Positions 46,069-56,241 of a DNA stretch of 64,000 bases are shown piece after piece; the stretch's first letter is position 1; each line of letters opens with the position of its first letter. Under the pieces are notes generated by a model that was not told where the DNA came from, did no database searches, and worked only from the letters and a program-made list of their open reading frames with translations. Source of the stretch: Cadophora sp. MPI-SDFR-AT-0126 (taxonomy: Eukaryota > Ascomycota > Leotiomycetes > Helotiales > Ploettnerulaceae); assembly GCA_020747065.1 (NCBI GenBank), contig JAGMVK010000004.1:496001-560000 (forward strand). The letters run 5' to 3'. The position numbers and the translations under genes are program-made.

Positions 46069-46575
46069 GGTGTGGAGGGTATAGGGACTATGGGAAACGA
46101 CGAGTTATGATACCCTGGGTTGGAATAGGAAATGATTAATCTAATGGATAGTAAGACGTAGTATCCTTTTGCATCATTCGCTACTCTTTGGTACGTGACA
46201 TTTTGAGCAAAATAAGTTAAGCGAAGGATGTTGACAATAACGACCAACAAACAGACGCCAAATCACCAGCAAAGCGGTTAAGCGCAAATGCAGTCAAACC
46301 ATCGGAATACAACCACCTAAGACAGATGGTCAAGGAGAAGAAGATAAAGAACAATGCCGCGTAACTTATCGGCAACGTAAAATCCACGGAGCATCCAGGA
46401 AGTCAAGTGTTAGCTTTCTTTCTATACATCTCTATTATCCAAGGACGCCGTCCACGGTGATTCTACCAAGTGCCTCTAAACGCCGGACCAAAATCAAGAT
46501 GTTTTGCTCGACCTCATTCCAAAATCTCAAATCTTCTTACAAGCTGGTTTCCTGCTAGCTTTCTGCAATGCCGCT
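46069..46575. other. Convergent 3' region
   Basis: Seipin and the thioesterase gene converge here. No supported feature. Confidence 0.4.
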
Positions 46576-47661
46576 CTACTGCACGGGATATACTCTAGCC
46601 ATCGACTGTCAAAACGTTAGCATAGTTTCAAAAGCACAGGGATCAAGTCCTAAAAACATACCGCTGCTTGTCTCGGCTCAATAAACAACGCACTCGCTTC
46701 CACCAGCACAACAGGCTTCTCCCCCTCGCCCACCAACGTCTCAATATGCCCCTCCACCCACGCCTTCCTCCCCTCCACCTTCGTCGTCTTCGCCCTCAAG
46801 ACCACAAACGACCCCGCCTGCGCCGGTGCCCTATAATTGATGTTCAGATTCGCGGTCATGCCCACCTTATTCGGCAGCGCCGCGAAACAACACCTCGCTA
46901 AGCCCTCGTCCAGCATCGTCGCTAGCATACCGCCATGCACGAGACCTGGATGTCCGCATAGATCCCCACCGAGGTATTGGATCGAGACAAGGGATTTACC
47001 GCCCTTCTCGCTGAACACCAGCGGTGGGACGACGACTTTCCCGGGCCCCATTAATGTGCCGGCCGTTAAGCTGTGGCTGCGCTGCGCCTCTGGGACTTTG
47101 AGATGCGGTCGTGATTCGGAGAATTGGGGTTGTGCGCGGAGGGAGACGGCCAAGGGGTGGCTCTTGATGAAGTCTTCTACTTCTTGGGAGTGCGAATCAA
47201 CGGGTGTGTACATGGAGAGTGTCTCTTCGTCTGTGGGCGGGTTCAGGTAGCCGTTTGCGGCTTGGATGACGGGGGCGGCGGCCATGGTGAAGCCTAGGGT
47301 TGTGAAGACGACGCTGAGGAGCAGGACGTTGGCGGTGCGTCGGAGGAGGGATTTCTTGACTGGAGGGGAGGTGGTAGAGTTTTGTGTTGAGGATGGAATT
47401 GCTTTGGAGAAAAGAGGATCAGCAATTGACCTTGTACTCTTATACTCTTATCTAAGTCGATCTCTGAAAATTTGACAATTGGCAATAAAACATTGACAAA
47501 CCTTGAACGTTTCCAAGACGCTTACTCGTATTGAAGGCTCTTGACTGGAGATGTAGGGGCAGAGTGTTGACTCGTGCGGTTCTCGCGATGGGAAGACACC
47601 TCGAGGCTCCCGGGCGAAACATATATTTTTCTGCCAGACGAGACGCCATCGCCACGGACAT
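46576..47661 (-). CDS. Mitochondrial hotdog-fold thioesterase (4HBT type)
   Basis: Exons 47661-47502, 47401-46662 and 46605-46576 give about 309 residues. The N-terminus (MASRLAEKYMFRPGASRCLP...) is Arg-rich like a mitochondrial presequence. A membrane helix follows: KKSLLRRTANVLLLSVVFTTLGF. The hotdog core has GGDLCGHPGLVHGGMLATMLDEGLARC in adjoining parts, with the HGG and DE catalytic pattern, and then TANLNINYRAPAQAG, VLRAKTTKVEGRKAWVEGHI and LVEASALFIEP. Likely substrate: acyl-CoA. The last intron has a textbook TGCTAAC branch site, moving the stop to 46576 and giving the end SMARVYPVQ. The first intron (100 nt) is less certain, since other acceptors exist in it. Confidence 0.82.
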
Positions 47662-48405
47662 CGGAGCAATTGATATTTTTCTCTTTTCCCTGTACAGTAC
47701 TGATCAATGGGAAGTCGGCGGTGAGAGATTGGCCATGCCGATGCCGATAGGTGTTGATGGAGTGGGTCAGAAATGGAACTGAGGAAGAGGCTGAAGAAAA
47801 TTGCCCTGGAGCCTCGGGTGTTTTAGAGTACGGTACGGTTACGCGGTACTTCCATACCTACATCGGAGCCGAAGCGCATGGCAAACTCACAAGCAAATCC
47901 AAGTCAACTCTCTGAAGATTCCCAACGTTCTGGACCGCGACAACTATTGGCTACGGCTAGTACAGTGCGTGCTGCCAAAGCTGACCACCACGCCGTAGAT
48001 AAGTAAGGACCTCGGCCGGAATAGTGTGAACCTACACCACAAGCGAGATGATAGTCTGGTCCTCAGCCACTCAGAAGATCCCCCCCTCACGCCCGTCTTC
48101 CTCTTTCAGGTAAGATATGAAGCCAGAGATGAACGGCTGGAAGATGAACCTCAGGGTCTCGCACACTTTCAGCACGCCTGGAATCCTGAATTAGGAAAGC
48201 TCGCCGCCTTGTACCGCAGTAGTGTACTGTAGGTGACATGGACAAGTTATCTACTGGATGCTTTTATCCTAGCATGCTTTTCTTCTATTCCCGCTCTCCT
48301 TTCTCCCCCTGAGATCATCGACGTCAGGTCTTAAGTGACTCTGCGCAGTACGCAGTTTGTCTGTATCTTCAACATTGTTACTGTCCATCGCGGACATCGT
48401 TCAAG
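47662..48405. other. Divergent promoter region
   Basis: 744 bp between the divergent thioesterase gene and the 48406 gene. No supported gene or named motif. Confidence 0.4.
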
Positions 48406-49761
48406 ATGTTTCTCAAGGGGCAGGGCCGTCGATGGCCTCTCATACTTTCTTTGATTGTATTTCTATGCACCCTTGTCTATTTTCACAAGCAACTCATCGC
48501 TCTCCCCCTCCCTCGCATTCAGAGCCCGTTGAGACGCCCCTCGACGATAGGCAATCCCAGCAACGTCGATACACCCCTCAATCCAGATGGGACGAAGACA
48601 CACACAGAAGTATATTCGGTGTCTACCAAAGATAGGAAGTACTTCAAGGTGCAATTCGGTGGCCACAAGACCGCTGCAAATACCAATATCATACCACATC
48701 CTTATTGGAACGACACCTTCATAATCGTTGCCCAGAAGCCACCGAGCAAGATCCCCCATACCGTCTGGTTTGCAGAGCTAGTGTGCAATGCTCAATTCAA
48801 GAACGGAATAATGGAGTGCATCGAGCCGCCCGCCATCCTCCCCATCGCCGCAACAGCAGGCGACAGGTGCAAAGGCGGCAAAATCGACTACTTCAACAAC
48901 CTCGTCGGACCACACGACGCGCGCGTCTTCTACGGGCCCAAAAACCCCTATGTCATCTACGGTAGCAACGGCGTCCAGACAGCCTGTCTGGCGCAGTGGA
49001 TGGAGGACTTCAGACTGCTCGTCGACTGGGGCCACGAATATTACGAGGAGACCAAGTTCCGCGTTGGGACGGAGCTGCATCGTCCCGAGGGCAAGTACAT
49101 GGACATGGAGAAGAACTTCTTTGCCTTCTGGGACAACAGCGGGAACATGTACACGCACTACGACATCTATCCCAAGCGCGTGTTCGCGAAGGTGGAGTAC
49201 GACGGCACTGTTGGCCCGGATCTGGCGCCTCTGGCTGCCGACTTGGATAGCAAGTGTATGGCTGCGAGGATGGTCAAGCTCAAGAATGACAAGCAGGAGG
49301 GCCTGCACCAGGCGACCAATTCCCTGTCCATCACCATGTGCAAGCGTGCAGATCCCAATTGCAAGGCTGAGGAGTCCAACACCTTCATCTTCATACTCTA
49401 CCAGTACAAGAGCTTCTTTGAGTATCACGGTCAGTATGAGCCGTACGTCATGATCTTCAGCCAACAGCCACCATTCCAAATCCACGGCATCTCCAACAAG
49501 CCGATCTGGATTTACGGAAGAGGTGGGCCCGGCACGGGTAAAGTGCATAAAAACATGGGCGAGAAATCACTCGCGAAATGGAAGCAGACGGAAATGCTGT
49601 ATGTCACGAGTATGAGCTGGAAGGAGAGGGGGAAGAAGTACCATGGTTTCCTGGACGATGTCCTCTTCATTGGATTTGGAATCGAGGACGAGGTTGCAGG
49701 CGGTATTGATATTGTGGCTGGTGACTTGTTTGCTGATATGGGCTCTTGTCTTGGGACGTGA
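48406..49761 (+). CDS. Golgi-type type II membrane protein, possible glycosyltransferase
   Basis: Single exon, 451 residues. A short basic tail and one membrane helix (about 11-26, WPLILSLIVFLCTLVYF) give type II topology typical of Golgi glycosyltransferases. The luminal part carries strong family-like blocks: PHPYWNDTFIIVAQ, HTVWFAELVCNAQF, LPIAATAGDRC, GPHDARVFYGPKNPYVIYGSN, DFRLLVDWG, FFAFWDNSGNMYTHYD, ATNSLSITMCKRADP, EPYVMIFSQQPPF, NKPIWIYGRG and a closing FGIEDEVAGGIDI. I have seen this pattern in uncharacterised filamentous-fungal proteins. It vaguely recalls beta-1,2-mannosyltransferases (GPHDAR, IYGSN), but no catalytic assignment is safe. No introns. Six Cys in the luminal part could form disulphides. 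Confidence 0.72.
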   Translation: MFLKGQGRRWPLILSLIVFLCTLVYFHKQLIALPLPRIQSPLRRPSTIGNPSNVDTPLNPDGTKTHTEVYSVSTKDRKYFKVQFGGHKTAANTNIIPHPYWNDTFIIVAQKPPSKIPHTVWFAELVCNAQFKNGIMECIEPPAILPIAATAGDRCKGGKIDYFNNLVGPHDARVFYGPKNPYVIYGSNGVQTACLAQWMEDFRLLVDWGHEYYEETKFRVGTELHRPEGKYMDMEKNFFAFWDNSGNMYTHYDIYPKRVFAKVEYDGTVGPDLAPLAADLDSKCMAARMVKLKNDKQEGLHQATNSLSITMCKRADPNCKAEESNTFIFILYQYKSFFEYHGQYEPYVMIFSQQPPFQIHGISNKPIWIYGRGGPGTGKVHKNMGEKSLAKWKQTEMLYVTSMSWKERGKKYHGFLDDVLFIGFGIEDEVAGGIDIVAGDLFADMGSCLGT

Positions 49762-50410
49762 GAGATGGTGTCTTGGGGTCCTGGGGAGTGAGGCCGGTTG
49801 GATGGATAGATGGCGTTGGATATATGGCTTGGATTCGGTTTACAGAAATTATACATGTATGAAGATAGGGCGGTAATGTGGCGTTCTGGAAGCATAATAG
49901 ACGAAACAAAAGACCAATGTAATACTTCAGAAGCTGCAACTTGCAACATATTGATTTCAGGGAAACAGAATCACGATCAAGCGAGACACGTGGAGCAATT
50001 CGTCCCCTTCGCTATGCAAATATGAGAAAATTATGTAAACACAGCCCTAGAAATCCTCGACTATGAATACTTCATTCATCCTTTGCTCGACGGCTACCGG
50101 TTGAGAAGGAAATCGGGCAGAGAAAACTGCCTGAGCTCCGCTGGGAAAAGTATCTCGGAACTCCCTATGAATAATGCGCTGGACATGATAGCCTCTCTTC
50201 GATTGCTCCTCTTTTGCAAACAGAGCACCCTGTGAGTAGAGATCAGTAGTCACATATCAAGCAACCATTACAGGCCATTTTGAAACCTAATCATGACTTC
50301 TAACTCCGGGTATGAGAAACGAAACCCCAACACCAAAACACCATCGTACACTCCATTCCATACCAATGCCATGCCATGCCATGTCATTTCATTCCATTTT
50401 CAAATTCACC
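49762..50410. other. Convergent region with an orphan coding-like segment
   Basis: Between the 48406 gene and the KDEL receptor gene. Positions 50225-50047 (-) read as a coding-looking 59-residue tail preceded by a good acceptor (TACTCACAG), with no matching start exon found; see findings. A CCATG/CATT microsatellite lies at about 50358-50398. Confidence 0.4.
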
Positions 50411-51672
50411 CTACTTCCTATCCCCATCTCTCCACTCACTTCCATTCCCCACGCCCGCCGAGCTCTCCCCACCAGGCAAAACCCCTTCATCATCATCAAA
50501 CTCATCATCATCCAGAATCTTCGCCAGCTCATCCGGATCCCTCATCTTAGCATCGGGATCCACCTCATCACCAGCACTCACAACGCCGGATTCCTGTCCC
50601 TGGAACGATTTTTGCCTCTCCCTCTCACCAGCAAGAACTCCATCATCGGCCGAGACGCTAATCCCACGAGACCCCCATTTCGATGCTGTCCTGCCTGTTC
50701 CACCACCACCAGGTGCAGATTCGCTGTCTCGTCCCCCTAGTGCTGGCGTGCTCTCCTCGTCGTCGACGTGTCCGACTAGAGGCTTGTGACCAAATACTGT
50801 GCGGAGCAACCAGCCGTTCCGCAGATCATCTGCATCGACCAGGCCGCCATGGCGGAGCTTGACGCGCTGTCTGCTGTAATACACCCATGCGAAGTCCACG
50901 TAGAAAGCAGTCTGCAACACCCCGAAAATGATGGACACCGGGTCTGGCTTGCGATCAGTGATGTCCAGCTCCCGCCATATCCAGTTGAGGATGTAGAAGG
51001 CGCGGTAGGAGCCGAGCGTGAGCAGGTAGTAGGAGTCGATTACGGTTGGGACGGTGGTTTGGCGGAGGAGGAGCAGCTGCGGAAGAACGCAGGTGGATTC
51101 GAGGATTATGGAGAAGGTCCACATGATCTAAAGAGCTGTATGTCAGTATGAATTTTATAGACAAGATAGAAAGAAACAGAGGGAAACAAACCTCCATCCA
51201 CCCCCAATACCTCGACTTCTTAAAGATCATCATCATCACCGGCGCACCAATCGCGCTCCCCACCAGACACGCAGCGCCCAGCTTCCACGCCTTCTCGCGC
51301 TCCCGCGTGCGCGCGTACACCCTCAGCATCAGGAACAGGATGTACACGCTGCTCAGGATGTAGAAGATCTTCAGGATCGTGTTCCACGCTGTGTTGAACT
51401 GGAAGATGTCGAGGTAGCGAGTCACGAAGACGGCGCAGTAAAGGGCCTGCGTGATGAGGGAGACGCCCTCGGTGCTCTGGTTGCGGTGGATGGCGAAGAT
51501 GAGGATGCATTTTGAGAGCGTGTGGGAGACATCGCCGAGGATGCGGAAGATCTGAGGGGAGGGAAAGTGTCAGCTATGAGTACTGGGGGAGTTCAATTGC
51601 ACTGAGATTCGGGATTCTGGGAGATGCGCAGGAGTCGGAGATTGCACCGGGACTTACGTTCATGGACACCAT
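50411..51672 (-). CDS. ERD2: KDEL receptor (ER lumen protein-retaining receptor) with a long tail
   Basis: Exons 51672-51658, 51551-51192 and 51127-50411 give 363 residues. Erd2 returns HDEL/KDEL proteins from Golgi to ER. The seven-helix core (about 1-227) is typical: IFRILGDVSHTLSKCILIFAI, STEGVSLITQALY, FVTRYLDIF, KLGAACLVG, IMWTFSIILESTCVLPQLLLL in parts, VIDSYYLLTLGSYRAFYILNW and TAFYVDFAWVYYSRQRVKLRHGG. Erd2 normally ends soon after this point at about 212 residues. Here the frame continues for about 135 residues: a Gly/Ser-rich linker and an acidic DDDEFDDDEG stretch, ending RDGDRK. This would displace any C-terminal cytosolic sorting signal. The frame has no stop or splice consensus that removes the tail. 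Confidence 0.93.
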
Positions 51673-52489
51673 GATTGCGGGTTTCTGGGATGCGATGTTC
51701 AGAAATAAAGGGAGAGAGAAATGGGCTGAAGTGGTGATGTACGGTAGCAGCTGCTAGCTGACCTGAGTTGAGGTTGAGGTTGGAGAGATGTTTCAACTGG
51801 ATCGTAGCCTGATTACGCGTTCGAGAAGCTTATCCTCCACCAGGTACGCCCATAGCAAACAGTGGATGCCTACGAGCTGCGCAAAGAATAAGCAGTTGCC
51901 AGAACAAAATGTTTTGGTCCTGCGATGGCTGTTGAGGTTGTTGAGGTTTTAGATTTCCGGTTGCAAGGGAGTCGGAGCTGGAGCTGGAGCTTCGGTGATG
52001 ACACTGACCCCCCATGTAGCTTTGTATTGTAGCGTATTCGAGACAACGATCGGCATGCAAAGTTCGAAACAACCAGTGGTAGCTAAAACCGAAGAGAGTA
52101 TATCGGAGACAATTGGAGAAGATGAAGATGCACTTTGAAAGAGTAATATTTAATTGTTTGTAAGTATGTGAGGATTGAATAGTCGGTAATACTGGAGAGT
52201 GCAAGGTGGCCAGAACAGTTTGAACAAGCCTTTTGGGTGACGCTGTAGCACGCGAGCACATCCATCCAAACACTTTCGTAAGGCCGAATATTTTAAGTTA
52301 GAGAAGTACTACCCAGGTCATGGACGTAAGTTTACTTTCTCATCGGGGGATTATGTGGTGCATATACTCCAACCTCTCTGGTCTCAAACGAGAAGCTTAA
52401 TGGGAGAAAGGAACATCCAACAGCCCTTATGACGATTGTAGAGGACCCGCATGTGCCTAGAATTGGCGACATTTTTGTGACTGTGTCAT
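51673..52489. other. Intergenic stretch between ERD2 and TPT1
   Basis: 817 bp on the upstream side of ERD2 and the 3' side of TPT1. A 147-codon open frame at 51830-52273 (-) has no family resemblance and is regarded as chance. Confidence 0.4.
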
Positions 52490-53746
52490 TCATGGCTCAT
52501 TCGTACCTACAGACCCAATGTCATCGGTCCCAATACTACCAGATTCTCCTCTCCCTCTTCCTCTCCCACGTCCACGATCTGGTCTCCCTCGACCTCTCTC
52601 TCGTGGACCCTGACCTCTTGGGCCCTTACCTATCGGGGCTTTCCTCCTCTTGAATTGTTCTGGCAGTTCTTGCACCATTTTCCCCTCCTCCCAAAGCACA
52701 CCAATATCCTCTTTCCTTCCCTCCACCTTCTTCCAGTACTTCGTTCCCAAAACCCCCGTCTTATCACCTTCAGTCAAAACAACACCGTTCTCGCTTAACC
52801 ACCACTCAACCCCATCTTCCAAGCTCTGCTTCACATCCACATAAATCAAAATCTCAGCATCTTTTCTCATCCCACTAATGACACCCTGTTTATCTTCCGG
52901 TAGACCAGTGCTGAAATGGATGTGATTCCTCGTCATCTTCTTTAAGCCACCGGAATCCACGATCGGTTGATAGAAGGCAAAATAGGTACCATGGACGACA
53001 GTCTCGGGAATGTTGCCAGCAGCAAGTGTGATGGGAACGAGTAGAGAGGCTGAGTCGACAGCTATGCTGTGACCTTGGTTCGCGCGGATTACCCAGTCGG
53101 ATGGATCTTCTGAGTTGAGATTTGGTGGATTCTTCAGGGATGGAGATGGCTTCATAGAAAAGCGCTGCTTTGCATTCTCTGAAACGGCGGTACGGATGTC
53201 GGCGAATTTTATCTGAAGCGATTTCAGACGTGGCCATTTCATCTATAAGATTGTGTTAGTCGTACTTTCTGTTTGTGACTTTGTACAGTAAGATAGATGG
53301 CCAGAGTTTCTCTGGTCATTAGAGATGGATCCACATGGTATAGACTCAACAACTATTGATTCTGTTTTCGGAAAAAGGTTGTAACTCACAACTTGCTCGA
53401 CACTAGCATACCCCTCAGCATCTAATTTTAAGCCTGCCTCAACGGCTGCATGCCTCAGAAGTTTCGACAATGCTTTCGACACCATAATCTCTCTGCCTTC
53501 GCCTTTTCCTCCTCCGGCTTCTCCTCTCTTACCACCTCGTCCGCCTCTTTCTCCACGTTTCCCACGATTTCCCCGTTCTTGACTCATATCTAACTCTTCA
53601 GCCTTGTCGACAAAATCGTCCATGACAGGCTTGAGGATTCTGCGAGGAGCTTTGTCTGATTTAACTTGGGAATGTAACCTGGGGAATGTATGATATCGTG
53701 AGCTTCGCTTGAACGCTGAAATTAGCAAAGAAACAGTCCTTTGCAT
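52490..53746 (-). CDS. TPT1: tRNA 2'-phosphotransferase Tpt1
   Basis: Exons 53746-53390 and 53242-52490 give 369 residues. Tpt1 moves the splice-junction 2'-phosphate of ligated tRNA to NAD. The catalytic Arg-His-Arg-Arg set is visible: SKALSKLLRHAAVEAGLKL, then VEQV|MKWPRL across the intron, WVIRANQGHSI, VVHGTYFAFYQPIVDSGGLKKM in parts, and RNHIHFSTGLPE. The yeast enzyme has 230 residues; here an Arg/Gly-rich block (about 52-85, several RGG units) precedes the core and a second Arg/Gly block (about 325-355) follows it. These could bind RNA. The first 45 residues look like a mitochondrial presequence; an internal ATG at 53587 would skip it. Divergent from SEC72 (311 bp apart). Confidence 0.94.
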
Positions 53747-54057
53747 GTCCTTTTCTGCTCGAGAAAAAGAAGATGTTGAGAGGAGGAAACTATGACTTAG
53801 TTTCGCTTATCGATAGGTCAGCCTTGCAGATCAAGTTAGTCTGAATGAAGCTTAGCTTCCGCAGCCTTGCGCTTGTTCTAAGAAAGCTGTCCTCAATCCG
53901 CTCCTCGATATCACCAACCCTGCCCGCGACTTGACATCTTGCAACGTCCCTACGATATCCAGACCAAAAATCACAAAATACCCGAAGAGCAAGATCCCCT
54001 GAATAGTATCAAGCAGAATTTGTGTAGCAAAGCTCTGCCAAAGCAGACTCGACCAAG
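53747..54057. promoter_or_regulatory. Divergent promoter of TPT1 and SEC72
   Basis: 311 bp between divergent start codons; no named motif. Confidence 0.4.
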
Positions 54058-54660
54058 ATGGACGACACCGAGACATTCACACTTCTACCCATCACAATCG
54101 ATCCCACATCAAAAGCCATAATCACATCCTCCAATTCCCGGCCACTGAAACAACAATTAGCATCTCTCAACGACCTACACAAAACACTTCTTACCCTCGA
54201 ATCACCAGTTCCTCCACCGCCTGTTCCCGTCAATCCCAAACGCTCTGCCCAGATCACCAAACTCCGAGAGTCAGGCAATGCATCATTCCGCGCGGGCAAG
54301 CACGGAGATGCTATCAGAATGTATGGACTGGGCCTACAAATGGCGCTAGGAAGACCTCTATGGGAGCCTTCTGGACTCGTGAGAGATGAAGTCGCTGGAT
54401 TATATGCAAATAGAGCACAGGCACATATGGCGTTATCGAATTGGGCCGAGGGATCGATTGATGCGGAGGCGAGTATCGAGGCAAAGAAAGCTGGTAATGC
54501 GAAGGCGTGGTGGAGAAAGGGAAGGTGTCTGATTGAGATGGGTCGTCTGGAAGAGGCAAAGGAGTGGACTGGTCGGGGTCTGGAGATGGAGGGTTCGGAG
54601 GCTGACTTGGTGGGCTTGTTGAAGGAGATTGAGCAGAAGTTAGACGCAAAGAGGAACTAG
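54058..54660 (+). CDS. SEC72: Sec72-like subunit of the Sec63 translocon complex
   Basis: Single exon, 200 residues. The first 75 residues form the Sec72-specific region (FTLLPITIDPTSKAII and LASLNDLHKTLLTLESPVPPPP). A three-unit TPR domain follows: ITKLRESGNASFRAGKHGDAIRMYGLGL, GLYANRAQAHMALSNWAEGSIDAEASI and AKAWWRKGRCLIEMGRLEEAKEWTGRGL, each a helix pair (quoted in shortened adjoining segments). Sec72 sits on the cytosolic face of the ER with Sec62/Sec63 and helps post-translational import. It is slightly longer than the yeast protein (193 residues). No intron is needed. Confidence 0.9.
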   Translation: MDDTETFTLLPITIDPTSKAIITSSNSRPLKQQLASLNDLHKTLLTLESPVPPPPVPVNPKRSAQITKLRESGNASFRAGKHGDAIRMYGLGLQMALGRPLWEPSGLVRDEVAGLYANRAQAHMALSNWAEGSIDAEASIEAKKAGNAKAWWRKGRCLIEMGRLEEAKEWTGRGLEMEGSEADLVGLLKEIEQKLDAKRN

Positions 54661-55018
54661 GAGGTTTCGTGCTGTGGAGATATCCTATGAAAGCGCTCAG
54701 TCCAGCAGCGCTGCTTTCAATTGAAGAAGCACCAATATGAGTGGCCACACCTTCAATCCTCTCACGGATGTATGTGCAGTCTCACTATCAGGATCAGTTC
54801 TACTACAAAGATGTACGAATAAGTAATAAATGTCCAGAAGCATCTCTTAGCCTTCGTCTTCTTGTGGATTCATGTTGCTATTCCCTGGCAGTCCCCGGGG
54901 TCCCTCTGGATGTGGCTAGCCATATACTTATTTTTGTACACCGCCAAATTCTGCCGCCGGGGGTCTGATATTTTGCAAGCTCCGCATGTTGAAGTCTTCC
55001 GGCAACAACTTCGCAACT
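54661..55018. other. Intergenic stretch upstream of the SPOUT1-like gene
   Basis: 358 bp, SEC72 3' flank and promoter of the next co-directional gene. Nothing else seen. Confidence 0.4.
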
Positions 55019-56241
55019 ATGGGTCGAGGAGAAACGAACGCAAAGGTAAGACCTGTCCGAGCTGTATCGATAATACCGAAAACTGACTGCGTCGTTTTAG
55101 AAGCGGAAGCGCCTGTCCGAAGCAAAAGCTGCACCAAATCCATCTACGCCCACCCCCGCAGAAGTAGACACGACCAAGCCAACTGCCATCTTCCAACCTA
55201 CCAAAGGTCGTGACTGGACAGTAAGTGTCGCCTTACCAGGAAGCATAATTGCAAAGTATTTCGCCCACCATCTAGCAAGTTTCCAGCTAACAATGTAGTG
55301 CTCAATCCCATGAACAACGAACTTCCCTCGCTGGGCACATTGCCCGCGCACTTTCAGTCTTCTGCGTGGATGAAATAACAATCTTCTCGGACGGTCACTC
55401 ACATAATCCTAATAAACACCATCACAGCCGGACCCACTCCTTCGTGCATCAACAAGATCCCTCACAAGACGAATACACGGGCACCTCAGATCCAGACCAC
55501 TTCCTCATCCACCTCCTCAGCTACCTCGAAACGCCTCCGCACCTGCGAAAACACTTGTTCCCTCTACATGCGAATCTGCGAACTGCAGGCACACTACCTA
55601 GTCTGGATCTGCCACATCACCTGAGAAGCGACGAGTGGTGTCCGTATCGCGAGGGAGTGACACTACCAGGTGCTGACGAACATGGGACTTTCGTTGAGGC
55701 AGGATTGAGGATACCAGTTACGATCAAGGAGCAGATACCCGAGAATACGAGAGTAACGCTGAAGTTCGAGGAGGGTGCCGAAGAAAGTCACAAGGATACC
55801 AACGCAAAAACAATTGATGCAGAACCAGTGAACCCCAATGATCCACGAGAAGAGGCTGGTTACTACTGGGGCTTCAATGTTCGGAAGGCTGGAAGTCTAA
55901 GTGATGTCTTTACGGAATGCCCGTATGAAGGTGGATATGATATCACGATTGGGACATCCGAACGAGGAATCGACGTAGAGAAGCTGTATTCCGGGACTGA
56001 AGAACAGAAGCTTGGGAAGTTCAAGCATCTCTTGGTGGTTCTGGGTGGAGTGGCTGGTCTTGAAGTTGCTGTGAAGAATGATCCTGAGTTGCAGAAGCTC
56101 GGAGTTGTAAAAGCGGAGGATGTGTTCGATAGATGGGTCAATGTATGTCCCAACCAGGGGAGCAGGACCATCAGAACAGAGGAGGCCGTGTGGATTGGTT
56201 TGATGGGCTTGAGACGATTAGTCGTTGGGAATGAAGAATAG
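55019..56241 (+). CDS. SPOUT-type RNA methyltransferase (SPOUT1/C9orf114 family)
   Basis: Exons 55019-55045, 55101-55255 and 55299-56241 give 374 residues. Start MGRGETNAKKRKRLSEAKA is basic like the human protein. The core runs GRDWTVSVALPGSIIANAQS across intron 2, TSLAGHIARALSVFCVDEI, a variable His-rich loop, LLSYLETPPHLRKHLFPLH, LRSDEWCPYREGV, YYWGFNVRKAGSLSDVFTECPYEGGYD in parts, IGTSERG and HLLVVLGGVAGLE. This is the alpha/beta knot fold with SAM-binding GTSERG and VVLGG loops. Human SPOUT1 is also described as a spindle-associated protein. A perfect donor look-alike (GTAAGT at 55221) sits inside the coding sequence but is not used in the model, since splicing there would delete the conserved VSVALPG motif. 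Confidence 0.93.

Noticed and set aside
45591..46250. 219-codon minus-strand frame opposite the seipin tail
   Set aside because: It is Ser/Pro-rich translation of the complement of an acidic Glu/Asp-rich tail; no independent evidence.
48778..49548. 256-codon open frame on the minus strand opposite the Golgi-type protein gene
   Set aside because: It is fully antisense to a clearly conserved coding sequence and consists of composition-driven Val/Leu/Glu runs; an open antisense frame is expected from the codon bias of the real gene.
55221..55226. Perfect GTAAGT donor inside the SPOUT1-type gene
   Set aside because: Using it would delete the conserved VSVALPGSIIA motif; the donor at 55256 restores the family sequence IIANAQS.
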